A stretch of DNA of 64,000 bases from Molossus alvarezi (GCA_037176705.1 CM073886.1:11864501-11928500), one strand, 5' to 3'; shown: positions 10,640-23,189, numbered from the stretch's first letter. Made by a program: numbers and translations. The notes: a model not told the origin generated them from the letters alone.

Positions 10640-12420
10640 AAGAAACAGAGCAGTGTGATGTCGGAAAGCAGGGGAGCACTTCCTGGGCCCAGGCGAAGCA
10701 CACACAGCACAGGAGGCGGAGGCAGAGGCTGACCTTGACGCAGGCTGGCTCCCCAGGCGCATCACTCTGGAGCCCCAGATCCCCAGAGATTGTCTGATGT
10801 CCCAGTGGGTCTTGAACACACACAACTAATGATCTACAAAATGGAGAAGGTCGATTTCCCCAGCGACTCTGTTCATTCCTCCCATGCTCTATAAAACCGA
10901 GGGCCTGGCCAAGATTTGGGCTTCACTCTTTTCTCCCACTCATTAACTTTTCTCAATTGTTATAACCAGATGCAGCCCAAATCCGTTGTTTAAGAGGGGA
11001 TCTCATTTTTCTCTTACCACTGCAAGAGAAATGCATGCTTACGCTAGACAACAAGTCATTACAAAAATATATGACCCAGAGAGTGAAGGTCCCTGTAGAG
11101 CAGATATTTTGGGGGCTGCACCTGTCCTTTCGGCAAAAGAGCTCTGGATTCCCTTCGGGGAACCATCCAGCCCCTTCTCTCAGTTCACTGGCCCTTGAAA
11201 GCTCCCGTGGTCTCCTCTAGTTAACATGACCTTGGCCTCGGCCTCGCCAATCAACACCAATCAACCAATCAACATAGTGCTTCCCCAGCCACAATGATTC
11301 ACTGGTCTAGGGTTGGGCCATGACCCAAGCTGGGCCCCTGAATGACAGCCCTGGGCCTTGCTGATACTTTTGGAGAAATGCTGCTCTCTCTCCACTGCAG
11401 TGCTGAACGATGAGCTGCAGGTCTGGAAATGCCTGAGAACGAAGTCCCTCAAGAGGACGGCAGGTCTGAGAGATGGAGAGAGATTCTTAATGACATCATT
11501 CGAGCTCCAGGGCCCACCCATGCTTGAAGAAGCATCTAGACAATTTACTTATTGTTTTACAGGTTTCAGCTGAGTTTCTGTCATTTGCAGCCCAAAGAAT
11601 TATGTCAAAAATCATAATCTGACCATATAATTTTTTACAGAGATAACTAATGAAACTACATATATTTAAAGTGGCATATGTATGTACTAGTAAAATCCCC
11701 ATTGTAATGTGATATATAGTCCTCTAGATGTTTTCCTTTGTTTATAATATATACATATACATATTTATAAATACACACATCCTTTTAAACAAAAATAGTA
11801 TCACACCATAAACAATGCTTTGTAATTTTCTATGTTCCTTAAATAACTTTTTGCCAAGGAATGGTTTAAAGAGACAATATCAACTTGGTTCTAGTCACAA
11901 ATTACAGGGATTAAGTTTCACACGGCAAGTAAGACATCCGTAATAAAAAATAAAAATGCAATTTGTGTGAAAATCCAAATGATTAACACGAGGAGAGGAA
12001 AACAATAGCATCTCCACTGTTCTCTCCTTAACTTGTCAAAATCTGGCTTAACCCCATTATTGTACCAGAACCCGAGGACGACCCAAACCTCCTTCCTCAA
12101 ATAGAACAGCTCTTCCCTTCCTCATCCTAGTCAGCTGCTCCGGGCATGGGGAGCCGCTGACCTCCCAGCCTGCCCAGGTTCTCCCCCTCCACTTGCGGAG
12201 TGCTGAGCGAGCCTCCTCTCCCTCTCCACTACCCTGCCTCCTTCGGCCTCCGACGGGGATGGTCATTGTCTCTGTCCATCTTCCCTCTGTCTTTGCTTCT
12301 CTTTCTGATGACAAGGAAATGGGGCCCCTGGCAGGGTAACCCAGAGAATCACTCCAAGGCCAGGGCTGAAGAGAGCTGGCTGCAGAACCTGGGTCTGGGG
12401 AGGAGGCTCAGTTCTTTCCA
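10640..12420. other. No recognisable feature
   Basis: Non-coding DNA immediately upstream of the first recognised KATNIP exon. It becomes AT-rich from about 11540 to 12060. I see no repeat family and no exon with splice signals in phase with the exon at 10555-10631. Confidence 0.4.
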
Positions 12421-12424
12421 GAAT

Positions 12425-12545
12425 AACGTGTATGACGGGACAGTGTATGCGGCATTTCCATATACACGATTCTCCTTTGATCTTCACAGCAGCCCTCGAA
12501 GTAGTTATTATTACCCCATTTAAGATACAAGGAGATCCACCCTAT
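12425..12545 (-). repeat. MIR SINE fragment
   Basis: Reverse MIR: tttgatcttcacagcagccc, then agttattattaccccatttaagat. Confidence 0.65.
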
Positions 12546-13034
12546 GCATCTTTCAGGAATTGGATCCTCCTCCAAGGCAATTTACATAACCATTTTGAAA
12601 TATTTAAATGACCACTGATATATTATAGTATGGAACGGAGCATTCTATGACATTTTTAGATGAAATATGAGACTTCAAAAAGCTCTCAGCTTGTGGTGGA
12701 CTACCCTAGGCCTTCACCTCATCCCCTCCAGGAATGCATTTATCCACCTCTGCCAAAGAAAGATGTCCTCAGAAAGACTTGAAGAGCAAAAGCGTACATC
12801 CAGGCAAACTTTTCACCAGCCTGCGCCTCTCAAATGCTAATGTGCGGGCGAGTCACCTGGGGATCATGCTGAAGTGCAGGCTCTGATTCAGTTGGACTGG
12901 GGGGAGGGACATTTCTAACAAGCTCCCAGGCAAAGCCCATGGGTCACACTCTGAGTGACAAGGCCCTAGACTGGTCCTCCTTATTCCCCACTATTCACAA
13001 TACACCCACCTCTAACAGGATGTCTTTGAACTTG

Positions 13035-13240
13035 AGCTGGGAAGCACTCTGCTTGGAGTCCAGCCTGGCTCCAAGTCCCAACACTGCCACTAGTGTCCTC
13101 AGCTGTGAAAAGGAGGTAGTGACGGCCTGTCTGGGCGGACTTCCCTGCCCTCCTGGGGTGAACGTGGACTGCATGCGGTAACAGTGGGAAGGACTTACAC
13201 AGCATCCGCCCCCTAGAAAGCTCTCAATGAACGCTGTTAA
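13035..13240 (+). repeat. MIR SINE fragment
   Basis: Direct MIR-like order: ttggagtccagcctggctcc, caacactgccactagtg, then cctcagctgtgaaaagg and a terminal aacagtgggaaggacttaca. Confidence 0.5.
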
Positions 13241-13539
13241 TTCACATTTACAGATTCCCATTATCTAAATGGCACTATCCTAGCCCCTCACCACACCCAC
13301 CCACGCTCAGTCCTACCCTAATGCCTTAATCATTTTTCCAGAAATCCACTCCAACCCCCAGCTCCCCAAGGCCCAGCTCAGTGTCCGAGTCTCCATGAAG
13401 CCTTCCCCTGACATCCTCAACCCCACTCACTCAGTTCATTCTGAAACCCTGCAATCAGTATTAAATTATATACAATACAGTGTGGAATGATGTTGATTAA
13501 CTGTTAAATTGTTACCATCTAACTATTCATATTGCTCAC

Positions 13540-13690
13540 TAATTATCTGGAGACCTGGGAGGCACCCCTGACCTTTCCTTCTCACCTCCTCTAAACTTCA
13601 GTTTTCTTGTCTGTGCAAAGGGGGTATTAATAAGGGTACCACACGGGGCTGCTCTCAGAGCTAACTAGGAGAAAAGTGGGAGTGATCCAG
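13540..13690 (+). repeat. MIR SINE fragment
   Basis: Direct MIR-like core: cttcagttttcttgtctgtg, then ggggtattaataagggtacc. Diverged. Confidence 0.55.
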
Positions 13691-14102
13691 GCCCTTTCTC
13701 TCCGCCCCCCTTACACCGTCTGGATGATAACCCTCGGGGGCAGAGCCGCAGGAAAGCAGGGAGCACGGCACGGGGAGCCTGCTCCTGGGCTGCAGCCTCA
13801 GCTTCACCACATCTAGCTCAGTGACGACAGTCCTGAGGCTGACTTCGTACCGAGCTGGCCAACCCTCACCCCAACTCTGGTCAAACACGGCCTCTCCAGC
13901 ATGGGCTTACTTCCCTTCACTGAGACTTTATTTCTCCAGCTATAACATGGAGACATTAACATGTAAGGCACCCCACAAAGGTGTGAGAACCTTGTCAAGT
14001 GCCTAATTTATCATCACTGTCTTGCAGCAAACATTTATCAAATGCTTACTGTGGGGCTGTGACGTATGCAATGAGGGTTTAACAAAAGCTCCGACCCAGT
14101 GT

Positions 14103-14329
14103 CCCTGACCTGTGTTGCTCAGTGGTTAGAGCATCGTCCCAAGCACCAAAGGGTTGTGGGTTCAATTCTTGGTCAGGGTACATACCCAGATTGCAGGTTC
14201 GGGCACTGTGCATTTGGCAACCAATCGATGTTTTTCTCTCACATACATGTTTTTCTCTCTCTCTTTCTCTTTCTCTCTCTCCCTCTCTTGGAATCAATGA
14301 AAAAAATGTCCTCGGGTGAGGATGAAAAG
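14103..14329 (+). mobile_element. VES SINE (older variant)
   Basis: Head ctgtgttgctcagtggttag, with 'agcaccaaagggttgtgggttc' replacing the 'ctgcggacc' anticodon-region sequence of the young copies; tail tcctcgggtgaggatg. Flanked by an 18-bp TSD, AAAGCTCYGACCCAGTGT, at 14085-14102 and 14330-14347 with one mismatch. Confidence 0.9.
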
Positions 14330-14589
14330 AAAGCTCTGACCCAGTGTACCCCTGCTGTGTGCATCCAGTCACGCAAACACACATCTGGGATGGCTTGCTA
14401 GGAGTTCTGGAAACACCCATTCCATCGGATGCACAAGGGTATTTTTCTGAGAGGAGAGTCCCTATCTTTCATCAGATTACCAAAGGCAACTGAGAACCAA
14501 AAACGGGAGACAAATTATAATAAAATGTGATGCCAAGGACCTGAATGAGGGAACTGGGAAGGTCCCCTTGAGGGCACAGCCAGGCCCCC

Positions 14590-15260
14590 ATTCCTGGGAG
14601 TCATCTTTGCAGCCTGGCTCACTCTCCTACTCCACATTCAATCCACCAGCCCCCCGTGGAAGCTGCCGTATATCCAGCATCTGACCACTTCTCACCACCT
14701 GCCCCTACCACTCTGGTTCAGGCCCCTTACTGGCCTCCTGCTCCTGCCCTTCTCCCTGCAGTCTGCTCTCCCCGCTACAGCCAGGGGGTCCTGTGGAAGG
14801 TAAGTTGAACTGTACTCTTCCACACAGGTGCCCACGGCCTCCAGGCCCTGCACACTGGGCCTCCACTCGCAGCTCTGAGCCACCTCCCACCACTCCACTG
14901 CTGCACCCTCAAAACCCAGCATGCTCCCACCTCAGGGCCGTGAGTCACCGTTCCTTCTGCCTAGAGTGCTCTTCTTCCAGGGAAAACCCAGCCTCCTCCC
15001 CTCCTCCGGGCTGGCCTCACATGTACTTTCTCAGGGAGGGCGTGAGAAGCTGTGCACACACCCCCACTCCCAGCCCCCTGACTTGATCCCTGTGTGATCG
15101 CATTCCTTACGCCTTCCATTACTTGGGCTGTCCCCTGCACTAGAATGAAATTCCACAAAGGCAGGAACTGTGCCTGTGTTTGGCCACTTGTGTGTTCCAA
15201 GCCCCTGGGGCAGTACAGCACACAACAGGCACTCGCTACATACTGATTAATAAATAAGGA
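14590..15260 (+). repeat. L2 LINE, 3' portion
   Basis: The order of motifs matches the L2 3' end: cttactggcctcctgctcct, ccttctgcctagagtgctct, ctagaatgaaattccacaaagg, then ggcaggaactgtgcctgtg and acaacaggcactcgc ... aataaat. Ancient, no coding frame. Confidence 0.75.
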
Positions 15261-16700
15261 GACATTTGGACTGAGATTTTAAAGTTGAAAGGTTTTCTGG
15301 GCAACGAGAAAAGGAACAGGCATTCCAGGCAGAAGGATCAATTTAGGCAAAGGTTTGAGGGCCTGAAAAAGCTTGAACTGCTCACGGCCAGAAGTTGGGT
15401 TTGACTAGGGTGATGGGTGCCAAGGCGAAGGGTCCAGGCGGTGCGGCCCTGACGCAGAGGCAGAGCCTCACCGCCACAATTTTATTCTTATCATCTGAAT
15501 CCATCCCCAGTGCTGGCCCGAGACGGTGCGGGGTTTTATCAATGGCCAAATCATTCACTCTCTCTGGGGGAAAAGAAATGGAATTGGAAAGAAACACCAA
15601 GAATGTTTAAAGGAGCCGGCAGAGTCTGTATTTCAGAAATCACGTATTCCTCTGAGGCCGGAATATTGGAATTCTCCTAAACAGGCTGATTTAGTGAGTG
15701 TGCAGCCTGACCTGCATAAATGAGCAGCTGAGGGGTGTGGGTTTCCAGGGCTTGCATACGTCTCAATGTCTCGGGACTACACCTTGCAGGTGCCAGGTCC
15801 CGGCAGAGAACAATCATTTCCAGCACTTTAATAAGGAGGCTGTGGAAACACTGTGTCGGGGGCACTGCAGAGTTCACAGAGCGCTTCCACACACCCGAGG
15901 CTATGCCCAACGCCCCTGGCCCCCTCCCCCCGTGTGTCGGCTGAGCTGAGGGATAACTTCTGAGCAATAAATGAGCACTCTATTCCCGGCCACCTTGACT
16001 ACCATTGGTTACTCTCTGTGGGTCTTATTGTGAAAGTTGCAGAGAATGCTATACTCTGGGATCACTGGCCCCATTATAGAGAGGAGGAAAGTGAGGCTTT
16101 GAAAGCTGGAGCAAATTGCATGCAGGCCACAAAGTGTCTAAGTGGACAGTGGACATTTGTTGTTTTTGTCAGTTCAGCATCTATTCATTTTCTTCTGGTT
16201 ATAGTACCTCAATTTTCCTTTGGGAAACCACCTCTCCTCCACTCTCAATCCATGTGGTGGGGGTGGAAGTAATACTGCCTGCACCTGACCCAGTCCTGGC
16301 CACGTGACAGGTTCAGGGCTAGGTATGCGCCCCAAGCCAGCCCAGCAGACTCAGCTCAGGGACTGGTAGAATCTGCTGGACCGTCCCTATCTCTCTTCCC
16401 CTGGAATGATTAGCTGACAAGAGCTAGGAGCTACTAGGAGCCAAGCTACTAGAGCTGAGGGCTACCACAGAGGAAGTCATTTTGTCAACTAATTAGGTTC
16501 ATCATTATGAACATCCTTATCTGTCCTGTGGTAAGATCTAAGAGCAACATCAGCATAGAGGCAGAACTGAGGACAGAGGGAGACAGACCAGATGAAAACG
16601 CCATCCTCTTAACTACATCTGTGTTTAATTGCCTAAAGCCAGCACTATCTTGGCCTTTTTGGTCACAAGAGCTAGTACATGTTTTTTTACTCAAGCCAGT
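15261..16700. other. No recognisable feature (one weak MIR trace)
   Basis: Unique-looking sequence. A short segment at about 16065-16110 resembles the MIR core (gagaggaggaaagtgaggctt), too weak to call. Confidence 0.35.
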
Positions 16701-16710
16701 TTGAATTGCG

Positions 16711-16752
16711 TGTGCGCCCGCGTGCGCGTGCGTGTGTATGTGTGTGTGTGTT
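16711..16752 (+). repeat. Alternating purine-pyrimidine (TG/CG)n tract
   Basis: A mixed run of GTGTGCGCCCGCGTGCGCGT followed by GCGTGTGTATGTGTGTGTGT. The CG-rich left half is unusual beside the plain TG right half. Confidence 0.85.
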
Positions 16753-16939
16753 TAAGAGAGATTTGCATCTGAGTTCTCGAAGGTATAGTGGTGGAGCTAA
16801 TGCTCAGGGCTGTCTGAAGCCAAAGTCTGTGCCATGTCCGAGGGCTAAGAGAAGCATTTAGCAGAGAACTAAAATAATACTTTAATGAATATTCTCAATA
16901 ATGACCCTATACTCATAATAAGAGGCGACTGAAATTTAT

Positions 16940-17072
16940 CTTATAGGAAAGACTCCTATTCATCCTTCAGAACCATCCCCAAGTGTCAACTTCTCTGTCC
17001 TCCCAGTGCTTCTGCTCTCTGTGTCCTACTGCTGTGCAGTAAGTCTTTAATGCATATTGATTAGTTGAATGA
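16940..17072 (+). repeat. L2 LINE fragment
   Basis: L2-like 3' order: ctattcatccttcagaacca, tcaacttctctgtcctccca, then atgcatattgattagttgaatgaa. Confidence 0.55.
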
Positions 17073-18860
17073 AAAAGCATAGTTCTGGGTTGGCTTTTTA
17101 CTGCTTTTGCTGACATATCAGATGTACTCCCATCCCCAAAACAGGAACAACAAATACTCAGCAGTCAGTATACCTACACAGCAAACAGAAGCCAAGCAAT
17201 CAAGCCCTAAAGAATGGCTGATATTACCCCCTAGAGGTGGAATGAAACAACACAAAACTCACAGCCTAGGTAGAGTGGTAACAAAGTCACATGTCATGCA
17301 CCCACGAGGTGGATATGCCAAGGAAGAGTTTGGTTTACTTCTCAGATACCGTACTTACATTAATTAGTATGCTACTCTGATAGGTCCATCTTTTACTGCT
17401 ACCAATACATGCCTTGAGATTTTATATTTAGTGTCAGGGTCGTAGAATATCGATGCAGATCCAGATTCTAAGATTTCCTCCTGGACTCCACGACGCAGTA
17501 TGCTAATTCTATGAAAATGTTATTCTTACATAGCTATCTAAAAGATCATTTTCAATACATATCTGTCAGAAAATAATTAATATGTCTTTTGATTCTCGGA
17601 AAATTTTTCCTGTGCAATGTGTATTATAAACTAACGTTTAGGCTGGCAAATATAGATTTTCTCTTGTTAAAATCTTAAATGAGTTCATTTAAAAGGAGAC
17701 TGTATATGAATGCCATAAATGGAAAATCATGACCACTTGCCGCAAACAGAAGGCGGACATAAATTCAGAACTAGTGAATGGCACATGTTTACATGCCACC
17801 CGGAGCGCTGTGGAAGCCTGCAAACCACACTGGGACACGGTGCTGGAACTCCACGTCCCCACAGCCTTGGAGGTGGGCGCTGCTGACCTCATTTTACAAA
17901 CTCCTCGTTCACTCAGTATTTTTTGGACCCTATTCTGGAAGCGCAGAGAGCACATCGAAGTCTCTGCGCCGTGGCCTCAGGCTCAGGTGAAAGGAGACAG
18001 GCAGTAAAAGTCCGTAAACCGGCAGTACATTTGCTAACTGGCACGCAGACTAGAAGAGGGAGCGTGGGAAAGAGGGACGTGTTATTTTAGCCAGGGGGTC
18101 AGAGAAGGGCAGAAAATGCAGACCGCAGGAAGTGGAGGGAGAGGACCCTGTGGAAATCTGGATGAAGGCCGCAGGAATGACAAGTGCCAAGGCCCTGAGG
18201 AGCAGAGAACAAAGGGGAGTGAGGTCAGTGGGGTGGGACACAGGGTGAAGGTGGAGGTCATAGTGAAGACCGCAAGGTGGCAGGAAGCTGATGCAGGGGT
18301 TTGAGCAGACCTGACATCATCTCAGCTAGGTTCTAAGTGAGTCAAGATGGGCTGAGGCTGATCCCACCCTCCTTGCCTCACTGTCCTGCCCCCTGAGAGC
18401 TTGGGATACGCCTGAGGCCTGCGAGGGCCCCGAAGCCCACGTGCAGCAGAAATAGCCTCTTACTCTCAAGGAGGACACGGAATGCGGCTTTGCACTCCCA
18501 GGCTGGTGCTAAACTGATTTAGGGCCGCAGTTACCTGGCAGAGCCTCTCAGTCCCGCAGGACCGCCGCTTGGCCTGATGGGAGGAGAGGCAGCCTAGGTG
18601 GAATTTTACCACCTCCAACCTCGGTCTCCACCCCAACTTGCAGGAGAATTTTCCCTTCTAAGAGAATGAACCTCCCACAGAGCACATCCATCACCAGGAC
18701 ACGCTGGGTGGCCTGGATGAACACTCCCTCTCCTCCCAGGAGCAAGCACTCAGGGGTCCCTTCCTATTTATTCCGCAAACATTTCCTGAGTTTTTATTTG
18801 GGTGCTGAGCTCAGGGGCAGAGACAGGCTGAGATGAATGTAATCATCCTCTCCAACCTCA
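17073..18860. other. No recognisable feature
   Basis: AT-rich to about 17700, then GC-richer. I could not assign any exon or repeat. An ORF at 18548-18745 on the minus strand is not supported by splice sites or recognisable protein sequence. Confidence 0.35.
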
Positions 18861-18869
18861 TTTACACAC

Positions 18870-19185
18870 ACACACCAACCCTCCTGGGCCCAATAGCCCT
18901 TCTGGCTGTTTCTCAGTGAAGCCAAGTCCCTTCCTCCTCAGGGCTGTGGCACTTTTGTCTCCCCTGCCTGGAAAGTTTTCTCTTGGCTCTGGGCATGTGT
19001 GGCCCTTCCTGGGGCCCCTCCTGACTGCGCAGGCCTTCCTGGCCTCCTCACTGAAGGCGGCTCTGACTGTGGTTCCCCTGGGAGGCCACGCCCAGAGGGC
19101 AGGGCTGGTGCTCACTCACTCCCACCGCTGCATCTAGCCCTGACCAGTGCCTGGTGCACAAGGCGCTTACAAAGTATTTGCGGAA
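18870..19185 (+). repeat. L2 LINE, 3' portion
   Basis: L2-like sequence: cctcctcagggctgtggcac, ctcccctgcctggaaagttt, then ctgaccagtgcctggtgcac and aaagtatttgcgg. Confidence 0.65.
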
Positions 19186-19950
19186 AGCAGGAACGAGGAG
19201 GAAAAGAAGGGAAGGAAGGCGAGAAGACAAGACACCTGTTCTCAAGGAACTTAGTGAAGAGGCTACTGGAAGACAGTTGTCCTGATGCCATGGGAAGAAC
19301 CTGTGTCAGGCATGGTGAGCCAGTGCGCAGGTGCCCGGCACCAACAAGGACTGGAGGCTGTACAGGGGACAGGACATGACGCTGAACTGGAAAGGAGCTC
19401 ACTAGGTGGGTGGGGGAGGGCAGGGGAGGGAGAGGAAGGGCATCCAGGAACAGTGCATGCAAAAGCACAGTGCAAGGAGATCCCAGGGAGCCGGTCTGGG
19501 GCTGAGATGGAAAGTGGGCAGAGCACGTTGGTTGATGCAGTGGGAACTGCCTTCTAACAGTCCAGGCCTGCTTTAAGCCCAATGAGGGGCAAAGCCTGTT
19601 TGTGCCAATGACAGGCACCGAGTGGCAGGGAAGCCCTAGTTAGGGAGTGAAATCTCATACTCAAGTCTACAGTTTAGTGGGGGGTCAGGAGTCCCAAATT
19701 CAGTGTTCTCTCACACACTGTAGTCAAATTCTAGCCATCTGAGATCACAGAGATCCAAGAATATAAAGGAGACAGTTCATGATCATTCCCTCTCATCCCA
19801 CCTCCTCACTGACGGAGCAGGGCTGTGATCCTTTCTTCTCTATCTCTTTCCCCCTCTTCCCCTCCTTTTCTTCCTACTTCCTTCAGGTGTACTGAGCACC
19901 TCCTATCGAACAAGTTAACTTAGGGGCAGAGGGGTGTGTTCGAAGCAAAG
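19186..19950. other. No recognisable feature
   Basis: Purine-rich, GC-rich intergenic or intronic DNA next to the minisatellite. A 168-codon minus-strand ORF (19112-19618) looks fortuitous. Confidence 0.35.
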
Positions 19951-20362
19951 TGAATGCACATGTGAAGTGGGCGCATGTGTGAAATGGGTGCACACATGAA
20001 ATGGGTGCACATGAAGTGGGTTCACGTGTGAAGTGGGTGTGCATAAAGTAGGTGCACATGTGAAGTGAGTGCACACGAAGTGGATGCACCTGTGAAGTGG
20101 GTGTGCATGAAGTGGGTGCACATGTGAAGTGGGTGCACATGAAGTGGATGCACCTATGAAGTGGGTGTGCGTGAAGTGGGTGCACGTGTGAAGTGGGTGC
20201 ACATGAAGTGGATGCACCTATGAAGTGGGTGTGCGTGAAGTGGGTGCACGTGTGAAGTGGGTGCACATGAAGTGGATGTACCTGTGAAGTGGGTGTGCAT
20301 GAAGTGGGTGCACATGAAGTGGATGTACCTGTGAAGTGGGTGTGTGTGAAGTGGGTGCACAT
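19951..20362 (+). repeat. GAAGTGGGTGCACA minisatellite with 64-bp higher-order unit
   Basis: About 26 tandem units of 13-17 bp based on TGAAGTGGGTGCACA. In the centre, alternating 17- and 15-bp subunits form a 64-bp super-unit that repeats in register (for example starts at 20153 and 20217, nearly identical over the full unit). Subunit variants (GTGTGCG, GTGCACG, GTGCACA, GATGCACC) keep a fixed order. The left part (19951-20090) is more degenerate. It produces long His/Thr/Cys-rich open frames on the minus strand with no independent support as genes. Confidence 0.95.
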
Positions 20363-20694
20363 AAGAATGAGCAAATAGTAGGAGGGTCAAGGAATGACGG
20401 TCTGGAGCCAGGGACGACGGAAGCAGAGGATGGCACAGGGCTAAGTGGGCCAGGGCACCAAAGCCACATGGCCTGCAGCAGGAAGCTTTGCCCTTAACCC
20501 CGGACCAATGGGAAGCCACTTTGGGTTACTAGGGTAGAGGGTGAACACTGGAATAGGGTTGGAGGTGGCCCAAAATGGGTGCTGGGGAACAGGAAGAAGG
20601 TGGCTGTAGGTGTTCAGATAAAAGGTGTCAGTGAAGGAACAGCCAGGGGAGAGATATTTAAGGCGAAGGCACAAGAACTAGTAATGGGCTGGAG

Positions 20695-20880
20695 AAAGGA
20701 GGCAAGGGAGGAGAGGTACTGGGGATGACTCTGGAATTTCTATCTGGGGTGATACAGATATTTGGGAATTAGACAGTGGGGATGGTTGTACCACACTGTG
20801 AATATGCTAAATACTGCTTGATTATACACTTTAAAATGGTGAATTATGTGTTGTGCAAATTATATCTCAATTAAAAAATG
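20695..20880 (+). repeat. Old L1 (L1M-type) 3' UTR fragment
   Basis: Typical old L1 3' end: ggggatggttgtaccacact, gtgaatatgctaaatactgc, then acactttaaaatggtgaatt and atatctcaattaaa. Confidence 0.7.
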
Positions 20881-20936
20881 CAAAAAGGGGTGGTGGTGGT
20901 AATTAAAAGCATCCACCATTTAAACATAAAATGCTT

Positions 20937-21095
20937 GTCCTGGCCGGTTTGGCTTAGCAGTTAGAGCATCAGCCTGCGGTCCCGAGAGACCCAGGTTCAA
21001 TTCCCACTAAGGGCATGTACCACGGTTGCAGTTTGTCCCCGGCCCTGGTTGGGTTGTGTGGGTGGCAACCACTCGATGTGTCCCTTTCATGTTGA

Positions 21096-21141
<46 letters not shown>

Positions 21142-21220
21142 CCCCCTCCCTCCCTCCCTCCCTCCTACTCTATCTGAGCAAAAAGTGGAAAAATGTCCTT
21201 GGGTAAGGATAAAAATAAAA
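20937..21220 (+). mobile_element. VES SINE with expanded (CT)n
   Basis: Complete copy, head gtcctggccggtttggctta, B-box-like GGTTCAATTCCC, about 40 bp of CT repeats from 21101, tail gtccttgggtaaggat. Perfect 16-bp TSD TAAACATAAAATGCTT at 20921-20936 and 21221-21236. Confidence 0.95.
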
Positions 21221-21925
21221 TAAACATAAAATGCTTATTAGACCACTGACTGGCTCACATAATATGTACTCAGTAAATGTTAGCAACTAAGATGACACCG
21301 ATTAGAAAGTCAGAAGTTTCTGATCACGATGGCACAGAAGCTGAACTCAGAGTCCCCCTACACTCAGCGCCCTGAGCTAACCCTGAGGCATTCTGTGCCA
21401 CAGAGTTAACACCCACCTGAAATTCACACACACACACAAGATGACATAACATTTCTAAGGATGCAGCTTTCCTCTTCCCGCGTAGGAAGTGGCTGAGCTA
21501 ACCTGCTTCTGGGAGAGCAGCTGGGTGTAGGATTTGGTCTGCTTCCAAAGAGGGGCTATTACACCCTCAGTACAGACACCGGGCTGGTGACAATCACGGC
21601 CTTGGTTGTGCACCAACCCTTAAACATGTCACCACAGGTGGCAGGCAAAGAATACTATCAGGCCAGCAGCAGAATCAGGGGCCCAATGATAGAGAAGTTG
21701 GTCTGCACTAATAAAAACAGCAATTTTACAATGTCTCCATCAGTGTGTTTGTCAAAGAGGAGACTGCAAGCTGGGAGGAGGTCTAGGAATAGAAACCGGC
21801 TGAGAGGGAGAAGCCAGGCGTGCAGGCTGCAGGATGGATGGTACTTTTTGCTGAGGAGGAAAGGGGTTGGGAGAGTCTCCTCCAGTCTCTAAAGCAGCTT
21901 GTGCCCTCTCTGAATGTGGGTCCTT

Positions 21926-22175
21926 TTTTTTTTTTTTATCCTCACCCGAGGACATTTTTCCAATTTTTGTACAGATAGAGTGGGAGGGAGAAAGAGGGAG
22001 AGAGAGAGAGAGAAACATCGACGTGAAAGGGACACATCGAGTGGCTGCCACCCGCACGACCAACCAGGGCCAGGGACAAACTGCAACCGAAGTACGTGCC
22101 CTTAGCGGGAACCGAACCAGGGTCTCTCCGGACCGCAGGCCAACGCTCTAACCGCTGAGCCAAACCGGCCAGGGC
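21926..22175 (-). mobile_element. VES SINE
   Basis: Complete reverse copy starting with a T-run (A-tail) and ending ccaaaccggccagggc. TSD TGAATGTGGRTCCTT at 21911-21925 and 22176-22190, one mismatch, so a young insertion. Confidence 0.95.
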
Positions 22176-22312
22176 TGAATGTGGATCCTTAAGAGCAGAA
22201 CGGCAGCCCACAAATTCCATCATCTCTCGGCCTCCAGCTTGCTCCTTCCAATCCACAGCCCGCCACTGGGATTTGCTCTAATTCATGGCTTCCCTCATTA
22301 AAAACCTGCATG

Positions 22313-22512
22313 GGCCCTGGCTGGTGTGGCTCACTTGGTTGGAGCATTGTCCCATGCACCAAAAGGTCACGGTTTTGATCCCCAGTCAGGGTGTATACAG
22401 GAGGCAACCAATTAATGTTTCTCTCACATTGATTTTTTTTTCCCTCTCTCTTCTTTCTCCCTCCCTCTAAAATCAATTTTTAAAAATCCTCAAGTGAGGA
22501 TTAAAGGAAAAC
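22313..22512 (+). mobile_element. VES-related SINE, older subfamily
   Basis: Head ggccctggctggtgtggctc with 'ccatgcaccaaaaggtcacg', short body, tail atcctcaagtgaggatta. The central 'cggttgcagtttgtccccgg' block of the young copies is absent. Confidence 0.85.
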
Positions 22513-22529
22513 AACCTCTAACAGCTGAC

Positions 22530-22985
22530 GAGTAAGGTGACAGGCACTTTGGGGAGTAATGTGGCAGTATCCACTAAACAAGACAAAACCAGTGCCACAC
22601 AGCTCTCATCTGCTCCGACCAGCTATTCCACTCCTTGGCATCTACTGGGAGCCGCACACAGGTGCGCGAGGAGGAGTGCACAAAATGCTAAGCCCTCCAG
22701 CTGGAAAATGGCTAAATATCCCCCCGTCTGTCCATACCACACAGTGATGAGATTTTTTTTGAAGGTCTAGGTTTATTCGTAACACCCAGGATGGACCTGG
22801 TATAGTTCAGGGAGGTTAGGCAAGTTATAAGTTACAAAATCACGTTACAGAACAACACAGCCGTTATAACCCCATTTTGTTAAAATACACACACTCCAAA
22901 AATGCCACATATATTTTATGGATACACTCAAGTAAACAGATGCACAGAGAAAGGTCTGGAAGGATGCACCCCATGCTTGTGACAA
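22530..22985 (+). repeat. Old L1 fragment, ORF2 3' end
   Basis: Diverged L1 landmarks in order: aggcactttggggagtaatg, ccagctattccactccttgg, gtccataccacacagtgatgag. Nothing intact. Confidence 0.5.
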
Positions 22986-23189
22986 CAGTTACTCCAGGAA
23001 GGGAAGACTGGGATTAGGGAGAGGTAGGAATTGGCAAAAAAGGATTTTAGCCTTATCTAGAAGGTTAAAAATCATTTCCTTAAGGAAGTTGTTTTCATGT
23101 ATCACTGTATAACTAATGACCTCTACCCACCCTACCTCCCTTTGCAAAAAGAAGAGATAAAAACCAACCAGTGGTTCCACATTCCAAAC

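Noticed and set aside
19112..19618. A 168-codon minus-strand ORF
   Set aside because: Overlaps L2-derived and GC-rich DNA; no splice sites or recognisable domains.
19951..20362. CRISPR-like array
   Set aside because: Units are 13-17 bp, contiguous and without unique spacers, in a mammalian genome; it is a minisatellite.
19883..20374. A 163-codon minus-strand ORF rich in Cys, His and Thr across the tandem array
   Set aside because: It follows the minisatellite unit exactly, has no independent start context or family similarity, and the array is stop-free in more than one frame because of its composition.
20950..21020. tRNA gene
   Set aside because: A- and B-box-like sequences are present but belong to the tRNA-derived head of a SINE; the cloverleaf is degenerate. 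The same applies to the other VES copies.
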